From: Euglena gracilis
Taxonomy: Eukaryota > Euglenozoa > Euglenophyceae > Euglenales > Euglenaceae
Length of the DNA stretch: 21,019 nucleotides
NCBI GenBank assembly: GCA_900893395.1
Contig: CAAHFI011899945.1
Location: forward strand, 1-21,019
Direction: 5' to 3'
Within the stretch, counting starts at the first letter, position 1. Each line of letters opens with the position of its first letter. Made by a program: the position numbers and the translations under genes. This document shows, one piece after another, positions 9,736-19,057 of the stretch. The notes under the pieces are model-generated. The model had not been told where the DNA came from. It made no database searches and was given only the letters and a program-made list of their open reading frames with translations.

Positions 9736-9753
9736 TGCGTTTCCAGTGTGCAT

Positions 9754-9972
9754 TTGCGCTTTGCATTTCTGATGAAAAATTGGGAAAATTTTTGTGAAAA
9801 TCGTAAAAATTGTAAAAATTGTAAAATTTGTGTGAAAAGACCCAAAAAAGTAAGCAAAGGTGGGGGCTCAGAGGCTTTGTGATGCAGCCGTAGCCACTTG
9901 TGCCCTGAGACACCTCGCCCGTGCTTACGCCTTTTCTGAGTTTTTCTTTGGTCGTACGACCGTTAAACCTAT
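9754..9972 (-). other. Leader of element A between primer site and gag start
   Basis: About 220 bases with no convincing reading frame. It holds a perfect palindrome (arms GGTCG/CGACC near 9952-9963) and an A-rich 9-bp tandem repeat (GTAAAAATT units, 9803-9829). A short conserved word, GTAAGCAAAGGTGGG, is shared with element B. Confidence 0.55.
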
Positions 9973-9982
9973 TCTGCTACCA
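9973..9982 (-). other. Primer binding site of element A (initiator tRNA-Met)
   Basis: The plus strand reads TCTGCTACCA, identical to the last ten bases including CCA of animal-type initiator tRNA-Met. On the element's sense strand this is TGGTAGCAGA, the expected primer site, two bases inside the LTR terminus. It falls in a 22-base block (9973-9994) identical in element B, although most of the surrounding LTR and leader has diverged. The match and spacing are seen directly; use of that tRNA as primer is inferred. Confidence 0.75.
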
Positions 9983-9984
9983 AG

Positions 9985-10414
9985 TGTACGTCCCACCCCG
10001 GCTTTTCTACTTATGCTTTCCTCCCGAAAAGCCCGTGGGGGGAGTAACAATAAAATTTGCTTCCCTTTTCCCCTTTTGAATGCAAAGCACACAAGCAGAA
10101 GAATTGGTGGGACCGCAGTCCCTTATATGAAAGTGACTTTTGCTCTTTCGAGCTTTGTAAAAGAAAGAAATAAAACTTGTATTCAAATGGGACTTCGCCC
10201 TCAGAATTCTAAAACAGAATTGCAAAGCACCAAACCCAATAACCTTGAATTAGGAACCAGTTACTTTCGCTAAGCTTTCGCTAGCTCTGAGATTCTCTCT
10301 TTGTCTTATGGTTTAACCATGCCACTGTGTACAGCCCGGCCGTGCCAGATTGTAGGCCGTATCCCATTGTATCTGGTACACAGTGCCAATGGCAGAATGG
10401 CTGCCTGATACACA
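9985..10414 (-). repeat. 5' LTR of element A (about 430 bp)
   Basis: The outer end is fixed by the jump from LTR to element-B RT sequence at 10414/10415. The inner end is fixed by the primer binding site two bases away at 9982. Read on the plus strand it starts TGTACG and ends TACACA, giving TG...CA termini. Element B has a homologous 441-bp LTR with the same relation to its primer site and the same outer words (GGCTGCCTG then TACACA). Small hairpins lie inside, such as arms GGGAC around CGCA near 10109-10122. A TATA-like word is present on the minus strand near 10122-10127, but it does not align with the TATA-like word in B, so no promoter is asserted. Confidence 0.75.
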
Positions 10415-11455
10415 CAAATGCATTTTCGCACCTTTGACGAAAAGCAAATGCTTGTGAAACGTTGTCAGTACGGAACGTATATCGCGGTAGTGAATATCAA
10501 GGATATCACTACCCGAATTTGTAAGTGGAGGAGGTGTGCCAATCAGCACGTCATCAATGTATACCATTGCAAACGGTAAGTCTCGTAAAATCCATTGTAT
10601 CATTCTTTGGAACATGGCTGGGCCATTCTTAACACCCATTGGTAACACCGTCCATTGGTAAACTCCGCGGGAGGTTAAAATGCGGTGTATGGTTGTGAGT
10701 CAGGGTGTAAGTGCATCTGGTGAAAACCATCCTCTAAGTCGAAAATCGACCAAGGCGGTTTTCCGCTTGTTTTGTAATCAGGTCTTCGATAAGTGGTAAC
10801 GGAAATGGATCGTCTTTTGTCTGTGAGTTCAAGTACGGTAATCCAGCACAAGTCTCCACTTCTTCTCTCCAGAAGCATCGGGAGGCTGGGTACAACAAAA
10901 GCTTGTGAGGTCCACTCGCTTTTGGAGGGTATGATCCATTTTCGTTCAATCAGTTTTTCGATCATTGTATTGAGAGCTTGTTCTCTTTCGCCTGAACAGC
11001 GAAAGAATTTTCGGTGCATGGGCTGTGCACCTTCTTTGAGTTCGATTTTACAGACACCAAAAGGTCCGCGAATTGCAGGATCTATGTCATGGGCATAGAT
11101 AGGATGTTCTAAAACATCACTGAATTCGCGATTGATCTTTGTACATAGTTCTTGTGATTTGGGATGTTGACCACCGCTTTCTATCACTGCGGATAGTTGG
11201 TATATTTGGTCATTCTGACCTTTATCCCGTAGGAATTTGTCAGTGTGGTCAACAGTTCCGAATGCATCAAAGAAACAAACACGAAAAATGATTTCTTTCA
11301 ATGGTGGTAACATGACACCGCAAAAATCTTCAAACAAAGGGGTGTCATTCGGTAAATCCCACCACTGAAAAGTGACATACGTCAGTTGTTGGAACCATTC
11401 CGCTTCGGGATTTATAGGAATGAGCAGCACACCGCGTGCTTGATCCCGAAGGATC
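10415..11455 (-). pseudogene. Reverse transcriptase region, element B (fossil, interrupted by element A)
   Basis: RT motifs match those of A almost exactly: FSDVLEHPIYAHDIDP, ERKWIIPSKSEWTSQAFVVP, WSIFDLEDGFHQMHLH, MLPMGVKNGPAMFQRMI and MVYIDDVLIGT (YIDD codons near 10550-10561). Sequence similarity to RT stops at 10415. The open frame there runs on into the LTR of A, a chance fusion with no functional meaning. Confidence 0.9.
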
Positions 11456-12213
11456 TTGTCAACAACAAGAGGGATAAGTTTCAGAGGGGATGTAGCCACA
11501 GGACCACATCACCCCAAAACTTATCAAACGCATTTGTATGGCTTGACCAGTAATTGGATAAACGAGAATGTGCTTTGGACGAGAATGCGTCAATCTCCAA
11601 TTGTAGGTCCATCGACTTCGCGATTTGTGCGATTTTGGAAAACCAAGTTTCCAAAATGCGGTATTGTCCAAAATTGAACGCATTCCAGATGCGGTTCGCG
11701 AAAACTGTCGCGGTTTCAGTCCTATGGAGGGCTGAAACACAGTTTACCGAGCCACATCGGTAATACGTTGTGTCCGAAGACACTTCATCAGGCATTATAC
11801 CAGTGTATCAGGTGTATTGTGTAGAGGACGATTGTCGTTGGCATTCTGCCACTTGTATGCAGGGCATTGGAGGGGTTGGCATTCTGCCATTCGGGTCAGA
11901 GAGATTGGCTTTCTGCCATTGGAGGTCCTTGCGCGATTCTCGCGATTCCGAACAGGGACGCGATTCCGCGTTTGTCCAATTGTCGATGTACTTCAACACA
12001 CAACGGGTAACAACCCGGTGTGTTGTGTTCTCGTTCAGCGGTCAGGGTAAACTCGGTACCGGTTCCGGTACCAAGTGTACTCTGGTTGTTGTGTAAAGCG
12101 ATTAGTTTGGAAGGTTCAACAATACATCCACAGTCGAAATCAGGTTGTGTGGAAATTCTCCGGCAATGTGCGCATTGGTAGGAAGTGTCGGTCTGGTAGT
12201 GCATGTCAGTCAT
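11456..12213 (-). pseudogene. Protease-RT spacer with Cys cluster, element B (fossil, unknown function)
   Basis: Near-identical counterpart of A's spacer. It includes the C-x2-C-x11-C-x-C cluster (about 12123-12174), the TLGTGTGTEFTLTAERE segment and the helical WFSKIAQIAKSMDLQLEIDAF segment. An additional Cys pair, YRCGSVNCVSAL, is readable near the RT side. No family is recognised. Confidence 0.5.
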
Positions 12214-12399
12214 GTGTAGTGTGTATGGGGTGTTGAAAGTTGTAGCTGCTGGGGGTGTACAGGGGTGTCCGAAATCGACACACCTGGTGGAAAACGTAAA
12301 AGTTGTGCAGCTGGGCGGCTACTCGACACCGAAATTTCTTCAGGCCTTTGGGCTTTCGCCTTGGAACCCAGTGAAACGTGGGGGGTTAAGCTACTCGCT

Positions 12400-13010
12400 T
12401 TCCCTACCGCATGGGAAACGTGCGGTAAAAGTGTGGGCAGGGGGGCAGCTTTCTCTTTACCCCTAGGGTAGGAAACGGTGTTTTCGGTTGTAGAAAACGT
12501 TGTGGCAAGGGGGGGACATCTGGGAAGATGTCTTGGGGGAGAAATTCGGTGGTGTGGGTTGTGTGCGTGAAGTAGTGCGCAAACCGAGGGAGGGGCAATC
12601 CACAACAAGGCGGTTCTGACGCAAGAACGGAAAACCCAAAATTACGTCAGAGCCGCGAATACCCGATTCGTAACTCCAGGTACCCAGAAAATTTTGTATG
12701 TGTGGGGGCTGTGAGTGGTGCTTGGGATGATGGGGAGGAGTATGTCCAAAAAGCATCCCAAGTCACCACCACACATGGGGCTGTTGTCAGCAGTCATAAT
12801 TTTGATGGGGTACTTGGCTTTCACCAAGAGGGAGTTGGGAATTAATCCCGTTCGAAAGAGAAGGGGATTCGACACCCTGTGTCGACCAAAATTTTGCATT
12901 TGGTGAAAAATTTTGTGTTCGGATTTCCGCTTGGACCAAAAGTTCCATGGGGGGTACGCAAAGTGCAGGATCCGGTGTAAAATTGTTGTCTCTCCAACTA
13001 TTCCAGGATC
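12400..13010 (-). pseudogene. Aspartic protease region, element B (fossil)
   Basis: DTG active site at 12875-12883. Downstream are IKIMTADNSPMCGGDLG and DVILGFPFLRQNRLVVD, as in A. Position between the nucleocapsid region and the spacer is conserved. Confidence 0.8.
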
Positions 13011-13215
13011 CCGTTCCTACTTTGCTCAGCATTCCAGGCAGAAATTTGGAGTGGGGGTGGGGACCCGAAAATTTTCCGGGTACCGACCAAAAAGGCAGAT
13101 GGGCAGGGAAAGTAAGGTTGATCAGGTCCTACTTCCGTCTGTTCATCAGCCCAGAGGTCCGTGCCCACAGACCTCGGGCTCCCCTACTCCAAGTCCGATT
13201 CAGCACTTCGGCTGT

Positions 13216-13890
13216 TTATCGTTTTCTTGTGTGAGTAGATAGCGCGCAATGCGCGGACCGCATTGCGGTCTCCTCCAACGAGGATTCGGAGTTCTCATCC
13301 CCCTCCCTGCCCGAAGCCGGGGTTCCCTCCTCTAAAGAGGAGATTTTGAACCCGACCTTGTGTTTGTTGTTGTGTTTTGTATCATTGTGGTGACGTTGGT
13401 TCGGGCGGGGAGAGCGAGAACGGTAACATTTGGACGAATGGTGGTTATGTGATCCACAAAGGGAACACTTTTGTCGGTTTTGTGACTTTTGTCGGTTTTG
13501 TGATGGGCTTTCACCCCTTGGAGGTCTTGGTGAACGGAATCCCGTTCGACCACGGTTCTTGTTGTAATCCGGTTTCCCGGATGACGATCGCGAAGAAGAT
13601 GATCCACTTCGCGAACGTGATCGCGATGAGTCGCGATTTGTATCACGTTTGTAAGGGGGTCGGGGTGATCGACCACGAGGTGCGCGATCGCGTCCGCGGT
13701 CGCGGAACGGTGATCGGGACCTTTGTCGATAACCCGAGATTGTGATTGTCCAGATTTGTGCGAATATCCGGAGGAGCGCGAGCTCCGCGAGGATTGTGAA
13801 CCCTTGGACTCTGATACCGCTTTCGCGTATCAGGGTGGGGCAGTCACGGGACGTATGCCCCGATTTGTTGCACAAAAAGCAAGTTTTGTC
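13216..13890 (-). pseudogene. Gag nucleocapsid region: two zinc knuckles around an Arg/Ser-rich stretch, element B (fossil)
   Basis: The best preserved copy of this region. Knuckle one is TCFLCNKSGHTSRDC (13840-13881) and knuckle two is KCSLCGSHNHHSSKC (13426-13467). Both fit C-x2-C-x4-H-x4-C. Between them are about 85 residues rich in Arg, Ser, Pro, Gly and Asp, with RSPRPP-type and RSRSRSGSSSSRSS tracts. After knuckle two the frame stays polar (KCYRSRSPRPNQRHH). A nucleocapsid with two widely spaced knuckles and an RS linker is unusual; RNA binding is inferred from the families. Confidence 0.8.
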
Positions 13891-14066
13891 AGAGAGATGA
13901 GCATGCGCGTGTATTGGGTGTTGTATGTTTCCGTATCCCCGTGGGGATTTTGGAGAAGAAGTCTTTTGTAGGGCACTTACCGTACCGCTAGGGAGACCAG
14001 CGGTAGGGTGGTGGGTGTAAGCCGATTGTATCTGTCCCAAAAGTTGTGTTTGGAAACATAATTCCA

Positions 14067-15077
14067 TCATTGGTCAAGTGTGAGTTTGTTGTCCGCGAGT
14101 TCCTCGCGGTGGATATCCTGATAATTGTAGGAATGAAATGGAAGAGAACCGCATCGAATTATTCTTTCATTTGGTTCTCCCCATTTCATCAACCTCAGAA
14201 GCCAATCCCAACCATTTGGAATAACAAAGGTCGATTGACTTCCATTTTCGGTCAGCTGGCACGAATTGCCGCCATTTTTTTCTCCAGCGTAATTCGCGAA
14301 ATTTGGCTTTAACAGTTGACGCATATTGGTCAACCAGTTCATCAAAGGAAATCCGATTCGGATCACAAGTTGTCTGGCGCGTTCTTTTTCTTCTTTGGGG
14401 AGGCAATCAATAATTTCCATTTTTATGACCTCGGGGTTCCCGTCTTGGGTTGGACCCTTCAACTCCCACTGGTATACCCAGTCGCACCAAAATTGTTTCC
14501 AAGTTGTGGGATCACCGTCCCATTGTGGCTTGACCTTGTTGCAATTGTAATTGTACCTTTGAATTCGCCTTGTGGCTCGCGATTTCCAATCGTAGTTGTT
14601 GGTGTAGGTTGTTGTGGTGGCATGCGTGAATGCGCATCCAGGATGGTACTCATGGTACCGTAGGTACCATGGGTGTGTGCTACATTCCGGCGAATTGTGT
14701 GTTTGTGTTTGCGATTCCACGACTTGGGGCGTGGTAACGTACCAGGGGGCAGGAATCCCGTTGTTCACCCGGAAATCGGGGAAACGCGGTAGATTCCGCG
14801 TTTCGCATTCGTGATCCATGGCCAATACCCGTGGTAGGGGAATGGCTCATTCCCGCAATCAGTCCCGATTCGCCAATTTCTAGTTGTAAAACCGGAGGAT
14901 TCGCGGTTTTTGTGGTAAAAACCGGTTCCTCATCCGAAGATTCACCCTTGTGGAGGGAATCCTAAGTTGTGGTATAAACGGGCAATTGTAATCGTGACTG
15001 TAGGCATGTTCGTGATCATGTTGCGGATTTTGCTTGAATCCCATGCAAAATCTTGGATACTTGTTCCAGTGAACCAA
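14067..15077 (-). pseudogene. Gag core region, element B (fossil)
   Basis: It carries PQWDGDPTTWKQFWCDW, EVIKMEIIDCLPKEEK and FDELVDQYAST, matching the capsid-like core of A but visibly more diverged than the pol regions are. Upstream (14880-15077) both copies share the basic segment RVNLRMRNRFLPQKPRILRF. The hairpin with 9-bp arms CATGGTACC/GGTACCATG is at 14651-14671, with a 3-base loop where A has 4. Confidence 0.6.
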
Positions 15078-15089
15078 CCACTTGAAAAG

Positions 15090-17300
15090 TCTCGTTCAAC
15101 ATCACACTGCAAACGCTTAATACGTTTGCAGTATGAGGGCAATTCATCCAAAAGTGGTAATTTGTCAACAATGGAGTCAAAAATCCGATGAAAGCTTTGG
15201 AAAAGTGGTGTCCAAGATTTGGACCCGTTTAGCAAAAGTTTCTATCGCGGTTGTAATGGCGTTCATCCGATTCTCAGTTTGTGGGTTGTGGTACTCAACG
15301 TGGGTTGGGTACCCCTACCGCATTGTCGGCGGTTTTGTCGTCCATAATTGTACACAGTCGGTCTCCAACACCGAAAATTGTCGTTTTAGTGTGAGAACTT
15401 GCTGGTGAAGATGTTCTGTCCTCATCAAGGTTTCACAAAACTCTTGTAAGTTTTCCTGAATTTTTCGCGAGCATTTGGTCATAAAAGGAGCGAAAAATAA
15501 GGAGGTAGTTCGACTTCGCGAACCGTTTGTCCATGCCGAGGATGGTTGGAGTCTCGAGACCCTTGTACAACTGCTTGTAAGTGTTTTTGTAAATGGCAAG
15601 TGGTGGATTGTAAGGTATTGTTTTGGGTATTCATATCCGCAAGCACGGTTTCAATGCCAGTGATATCCGGAATTGATTTTTGAATACCGTTGCACCGTTT
15701 GTGCAAATCCGCAACCGCAGATTCGATTTTGTTCGCATCCGCTTGTAACTGATCGGTTACAGGGGGGGTCGGCACACCCCTCCCCCCCCCCTCACCGACC
15801 CCCTCGCCACGCCATTTTATCCCTCCCCTCCCCCCCTTTTCAGACCCCCTCGCACGCCATGTCAGGGCCCGCCAAAGAAAATTTTCTTGGAAAACCCCCG
15901 CGCACACCTCCCCGCCCCATCCGGACCCCTCGCCACCCAAAAACCCCCCCTCCCCCCCCTACCCGGACCCCTCGCCACGGCGTGCCGACCCCCACAGTGG
16001 ATCGTAGTGCTCCCATACTGGGTTTTTTGGTGGTGTTTCCGCAAAGCGGCGTTGTAAGCCTCCAATTGCAGTTTGTAGTCCCGAAACATCTGCAAAAGCG
16101 GTTTTCAGGTCTGCAAACGCAGTTTGGAGGTCCGCATTCGCGGTTGGATGGTAGTTATGACCGTTTCTCAGCATGGGAGTGCCGCATTCACGTTTGTTAG
16201 CTAAGAATCACCGCATCGCGGGATTGGAGCTCCGCCGTAGCAGTTTTGTAGCGCATTGGAAGCAGTTTCAAGTTTTGTATATCGTTTTGCCATTTTTCAT
16301 GGAGAAAGTCCTGCCGATGCGCGAATTCCGCCAATTGGGTGTGCAATGTGGTCAAATTGCGGGAAACTTCACTGGATTTGCAGGAAGTTTGTTCCAAACG
16401 AGCAATCCGCTCTTTCCAGTTGTTGAGCAAAAGCTCTCTTTGTACATAGTTTTCGCGTATTTGTGCAACATTTTGACGAAGACTCCGCTTTTCATCACCC
16501 AAACGCAAAATGCGCAGAGTTCTTGAGACTGTTGTACAACATTGGACAAAGTTGAAAAGTGCTCATATGACACATATGAGCCAGTTCCGCACCCGTAGGC
16601 GCTTTATCCCGTTGTTGTAACCGGGACTGCATTTCTTGCATTGTATAAGACAAGGTTTCAAGTTGTGTGAACAGTTGTTGTAGATTTTGTTGTAAATGTG
16701 AAAGTTTTGCGTTATTCCGCGATTCCGCGGTTTGGAGGGTCTCTTGTACCTGTTGGAAATTTTGTACCAAGGTGTTGCGCAAAAATGCGTCAAAACCTTG
16801 GTGGAGGTTCTGAAGGTCCATTGTAGTGGAGTTGAAATTCTTTTGGCAAAATTGTCCAAATTCTTGGACGTATTGCCAAAGGAAGTCCAGCTTGCCGAAA
16901 ACGGCCTTGTGACTGTCTTCACCAAATTGTAGGACTTGGTTCAGTGTTTTAGCGCAATTTTGGACACATGCTTCGATGTGTCGAAATTGCTGTTGTAGTG
17001 GGTGGTTCTCCGGTAAATTTGCGACTACGCGCTCAACGGTATTACTGGAGAACGAATCCCGGTCTTCCACGGGGTCATTGTCCATGGGAACAATGACACT
17101 GGCAGTGTCCGGGACCACCAACCGCATTTCAGCGGACCAAGGTAGTTCTGGGATTTCTCCCAATTGTGGAGGGGGGGGCAAGTCCCGAATGGGGCTTACC
17201 GTGGAAGGGCCGAGGGGGTTGGAAAAAACAAGGTGTTTCCAACCCGTCCTCGTAAGGGGGGCTCTGCTGGCAATTGGGTGCCAAGAGGCACTAATTGCCA
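15090..17300 (-). pseudogene. Gag N-terminal coiled-coil region, element B (fossil, carries a MITE-like insertion)
   Basis: Homologue of A's 7250-9150. It has the Pro-rich start (DLPPPPQLGEIPELPWSAEM), acidic patch, long Leu/Gln-rich helices (FGKLDFLWQYVQEFGQF, NNAKLSHLQQNLQQLFTQL) and the ADLQTAFADLKTAFAD pattern. The MITE-like element at 15763-15993 sits within it. Apart from that insertion, coiled-coil spacing is similar to A. Function unknown; self-association is likely. Confidence 0.6.
15763..15993. mobile_element. MITE-like non-autonomous DNA transposon, 231 bp, inserted in element B
   Basis: The insertion is exact by comparison with A, which reads straight through the site (GGTTACAGTGGATCG). 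B has ACAG at 15759-15762 and again at 15994-15997, a 4-bp target duplication. The left end reads GGGGGGTCGGCACACC and the right end GGCGTGCCGACCCCC. The reverse complement of the right end matches the left over 15 bases with one mismatch and one extra G in the run. The interior is C-rich and non-coding, with four copies of a word close to GACCCCTCGCCAC, the last two beside the right end, like subterminal binding motifs of DNA transposons. A 4-bp duplication fits families such as Chapaev, Sola1 or Ginger; the family is not identified. Confidence 0.8.
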
Positions 17301-17339
17301 ACCCCGTTCGGGCATTCTGCCCACTTGTGAGTCAGAATC

Positions 17340-18000
17340 CGCGGAAGCGGAGGGGGTCCGTAGATCCACTGTAGGGTTATGTTGTACCGCAAATGCGGCG
17401 ATTGTAAGGTTGGGTCCGCAAATGCGGGTTGGGTCCGTAGACCCTTGGAGGTGGGGGGCACCGCCGAAGCGGCTTGGGTCCGAAGACCCTTGGAGGGTGG
17501 GGGCACCGCCGAAGCGGTTTGTAGTAGGGGGGGCACCGCTAAAGCGGTTTGGGTTCGAAAACCCAGTTGTGAGGGGGTACCGCCGAAGCGGCTTGGGCAT
17601 CCGCCCCTTGTAAGGAAAAATTTTCCACCGCAGAAGCGGCTCGGGCATCCGCCCCGCATCCCGATCCTTGTGAATAAAATTTTCGGTCGCTAAAGCGACT
17701 TGGGCGTCCGCCCCTTGTGGATAAAAATTTTCTGTCGCGTTAGCGACTTGGGCGTCCGCCCCTTGTGGATCCGTTGCAGGGGGGGGCTGGTTCGGAAAAA
17801 CCCGTTGTAGGGGGGTTGGGTCCGAAAACCCGTTGTAGGGGGGGATTGGGTCCTAAAACCCGTTGTAGGGGGGGTTGGGGTCCGAAAACCCGTTGTAGGG
17901 GGGGATTGGGTCCTAAAACCCGTTGTAAGAGGGGGATCCGAAGCGGCCGAAGGGCTTGTACACCCGTCCCTTTTGTAAAATTGTACACCGCCGAAGCGGT
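17340..18000 (-). repeat. Hairpin array of element B
   Basis: Counterpart of A's array with the same hairpin types. Examples are CCGC/AAAT/GCGG twice near 17392 and 17420, GGGTC/GACCC near 17427-17440 and 17476-17489, CCGC/CGAA/GCGG, GTCGC/TAAA/GCGAC near 17687-17700, GTCGC/GTTA/GCGAC near 17735-17748 and GGGC/GCCC. Repeat number and order differ from A: the 43-bp repeat is shorter here and a 30-bp repeat has been added. Confidence 0.8.
17821..17940 (-). repeat. 30-bp minisatellite with 60-bp higher-order period, element B
   Basis: Four units of exactly 30 bp (17821, 17851, 17881, 17911) alternate between starts TCCGAAAACCC and TCCTAAAACCC, giving a 60-bp super-repeat. A degenerate copy precedes them. 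Each unit ends in GTTGTA plus a G run. On the minus strand the unit is 10 codons, reading RVFGPxPPLQ / RVLGPxPPLQ. Element A lacks this expansion. Confidence 0.85.
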
Positions 18001-18012
18001 TTTGTCTGTGAA

Positions 18013-18038
18013 CCTATTAACAATTCATAGTTAATAGG
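18013..18038 (-). repeat. Conserved 9-bp inverted repeat at the start of the gag frame, element B
   Basis: Arms CCTATTAAC and GTTAATAGG are identical to those of A at 9710-9735, with an 8-base loop that differs at two positions. It encodes PINYELLIG on the minus strand. Confidence 0.6.
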
Positions 18039-18245
18039 TGCATTCCAGTTGGGAGTTGTACTCTGCATATTTTGGGGAAAAATTGTGAAAATTGACACAA
18101 AAACCCAAAAATGTAAGCAAAGGTGGGAGATCAGGGGCTTTTTGTGCGGCCGTAGCTGCTTGTGCCACCTGGGACTCCTCGCCTGTGCGTACGAGCTGGC
18201 GCTCAGCTGAAAATTTGTGGGGGGGTCGTAAGACCGTTTACCTAA
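18039..18245 (-). other. Leader of element B
   Basis: About 200 bases between the gag start and the primer site. It shares short words with A (GTAAGCAAAGGTGGG, CTTGTGCC) but is otherwise clearly diverged. Arms GGTC/GACC with loop GTAA occur near 18226-18237, where A has the perfect palindrome GGTCGTACGACC. No reading frame is supported. Confidence 0.5.
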
Positions 18246-18255
18246 TCTGCTACCA
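18246..18255 (-). other. Primer binding site of element B (initiator tRNA-Met)
   Basis: TCTGCTACCA on the plus strand, identical to the site in A and to the 3' end of animal-type initiator tRNA-Met, again two bases from the LTR terminus. Confidence 0.75.
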
Positions 18256-18257
18256 AG

Positions 18258-18698
18258 TGTACGTCCCGCCCTTTCTCTTTCGCTTTTCCCTTTCTCCCAG
18301 AAAAGGCGCGGGAGTAACAAAATAAAATTTATAAACCCTTTGACCCCTTTATGCAGAGCACAAGGCAAAGGGAGAGGAGATTTTGTTTTGGGACCCGAGT
18401 CCCTTTTCTGTTGTTCTTGTTGACCTCTTCGGGTCTTGATAAACAGAACAAAAATAATTGTAAAGATTGGGGTCTTCGCCCCTCAAAGGAAAACCTACTT
18501 ACAAAACCAACCCAATAAAACCTTAAGCTAAGTAGGAACCAAGTGTTTCTTATTCTGCAGGAGAATTCCCTAACTGGGACGTCATCACCAGTTAGTGCAG
18601 AATCACATAGCACTGTGTGCAGCTGGCCAAAGGCCAGCTAACAGGCATTCGCCCTTTGTAACACACAATGCCATGGCATCATGGCTGCCTGGTACACA
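18258..18698 (-). repeat. 5' LTR of element B (about 441 bp)
   Basis: Starts TGTACG next to the primer site and ends TACACA, like the LTR of A. Alignment by eye shows shared islands (ACGTCCC, GGGAC arms with loop CCGA, CACTGTGTRCAG, GGCTGCCTG) in strongly diverged sequence. Long hairpins lie inside: arms GCTGGCC/GGCCAGC with loop AAA near 18624-18640, and CTAACTGG/CCAGTTAG near 18569-18596. A minus-strand TATAAA lies at 18328-18333. Beyond 18698 all similarity to A ends. Confidence 0.72.
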
Positions 18699-19052
18699 CC
18701 ACCCTCCAGGCATCGTGGACCCAAATGGCCACTCCAGGGGAGGGGGGACACTTTGGAGAGGAGGTCAAATTTTGGCCTTTGCCGCCTTTGGTGTCGAAGG
18801 AAAATTAGGGTAAACCCTTTGAGGGGATAAACCAGAATTTGCCAAAAAACTTGGCCACGTTTGGGGGGTGACATTTTGAGGGGCGAGGGTGAGTTAAATT
18901 TGGTTAAGGTAAATTGGGTGAAGTTAACTTCACTGGTGAAGATTACTTCACTGGTGAGGTTCACTACAAGAGAACTTGTTTGTCAAAAAAAAATGGCCAA
19001 AATGACATTCTTTAAGAAATTTTGATAAAAGTCCACAACAAATGCACACAGA
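18699..19052. other. Flanking non-coding DNA with an 18-bp-spaced direct repeat
   Basis: No gene seen. The sequence is purine-rich on the plus strand. The word ACTTCACTGGTGA occurs at 18927 and 18945 and contains the palindrome TCACTGGTGA. This is the site into which element B inserted; its own target duplication cannot be checked because the other end of B is outside the window. Confidence 0.5.
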
Positions 19053-19057
19053 GTGAC

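Larger units (their letters stand above)
1..10414 (-). mobile_element. Element A: Ty3/Gypsy-type LTR retrotransposon, 3' end outside window
   Basis: Read from right to left the element shows a 5' LTR, an initiator-tRNA primer site, a leader, a gag-like region with repeats, coiled coils and zinc knuckles, then protease, reverse transcriptase, RNase H and integrase. PR-RT-RNaseH-IN is the Ty3/Gypsy order. The integrase C-terminal region reaches position about 110, so only the last part of the internal region and the 3' LTR lie outside the window. It is a fossil: the coding path is interrupted of the order of a dozen or more times. LTR-LTR dating is impossible because only one LTR is visible. 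Its right end lies inside the RT of a second copy (element B), which makes A the younger insertion. Confidence 0.9.
10415..18698 (-). mobile_element. Element B: Ty3/Gypsy-type LTR retrotransposon, cut by element A
   Basis: Same layout as element A from 5' LTR through gag, protease and the N-terminal half of RT, ending where A's LTR starts. Position 10415 matches A's position 2211 exactly and the match then continues for kilobases. It is a fossil with about a dozen or more reading-frame breaks. B is older at this locus than A because A sits inside it. It also carries a 231-bp MITE-like insertion (15763-15993). RNase H, integrase and the 3' LTR are predicted to lie left of the window, beyond A's 3' LTR. 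Confidence 0.88.

Noticed and set aside
10049-10160. A firm TATA box or polyadenylation signal in the LTRs
   Set aside because: TATA-like words occur at non-homologous positions in the two LTRs, and no AATAAA is consistently placed on the element's sense strand.
15763-15993. C-rich block as plain low-complexity expansion
   Set aside because: The matching terminal inverted repeats, the ACAG duplication and the empty site in A point to transposition.
1-18698. Simple head-to-tail tandem duplication instead of a nested insertion
   Set aside because: The junction at 10414/10415 is exactly an LTR terminus abutting mid-RT sequence, as an integration would give. Not fully excluded without the left flank.
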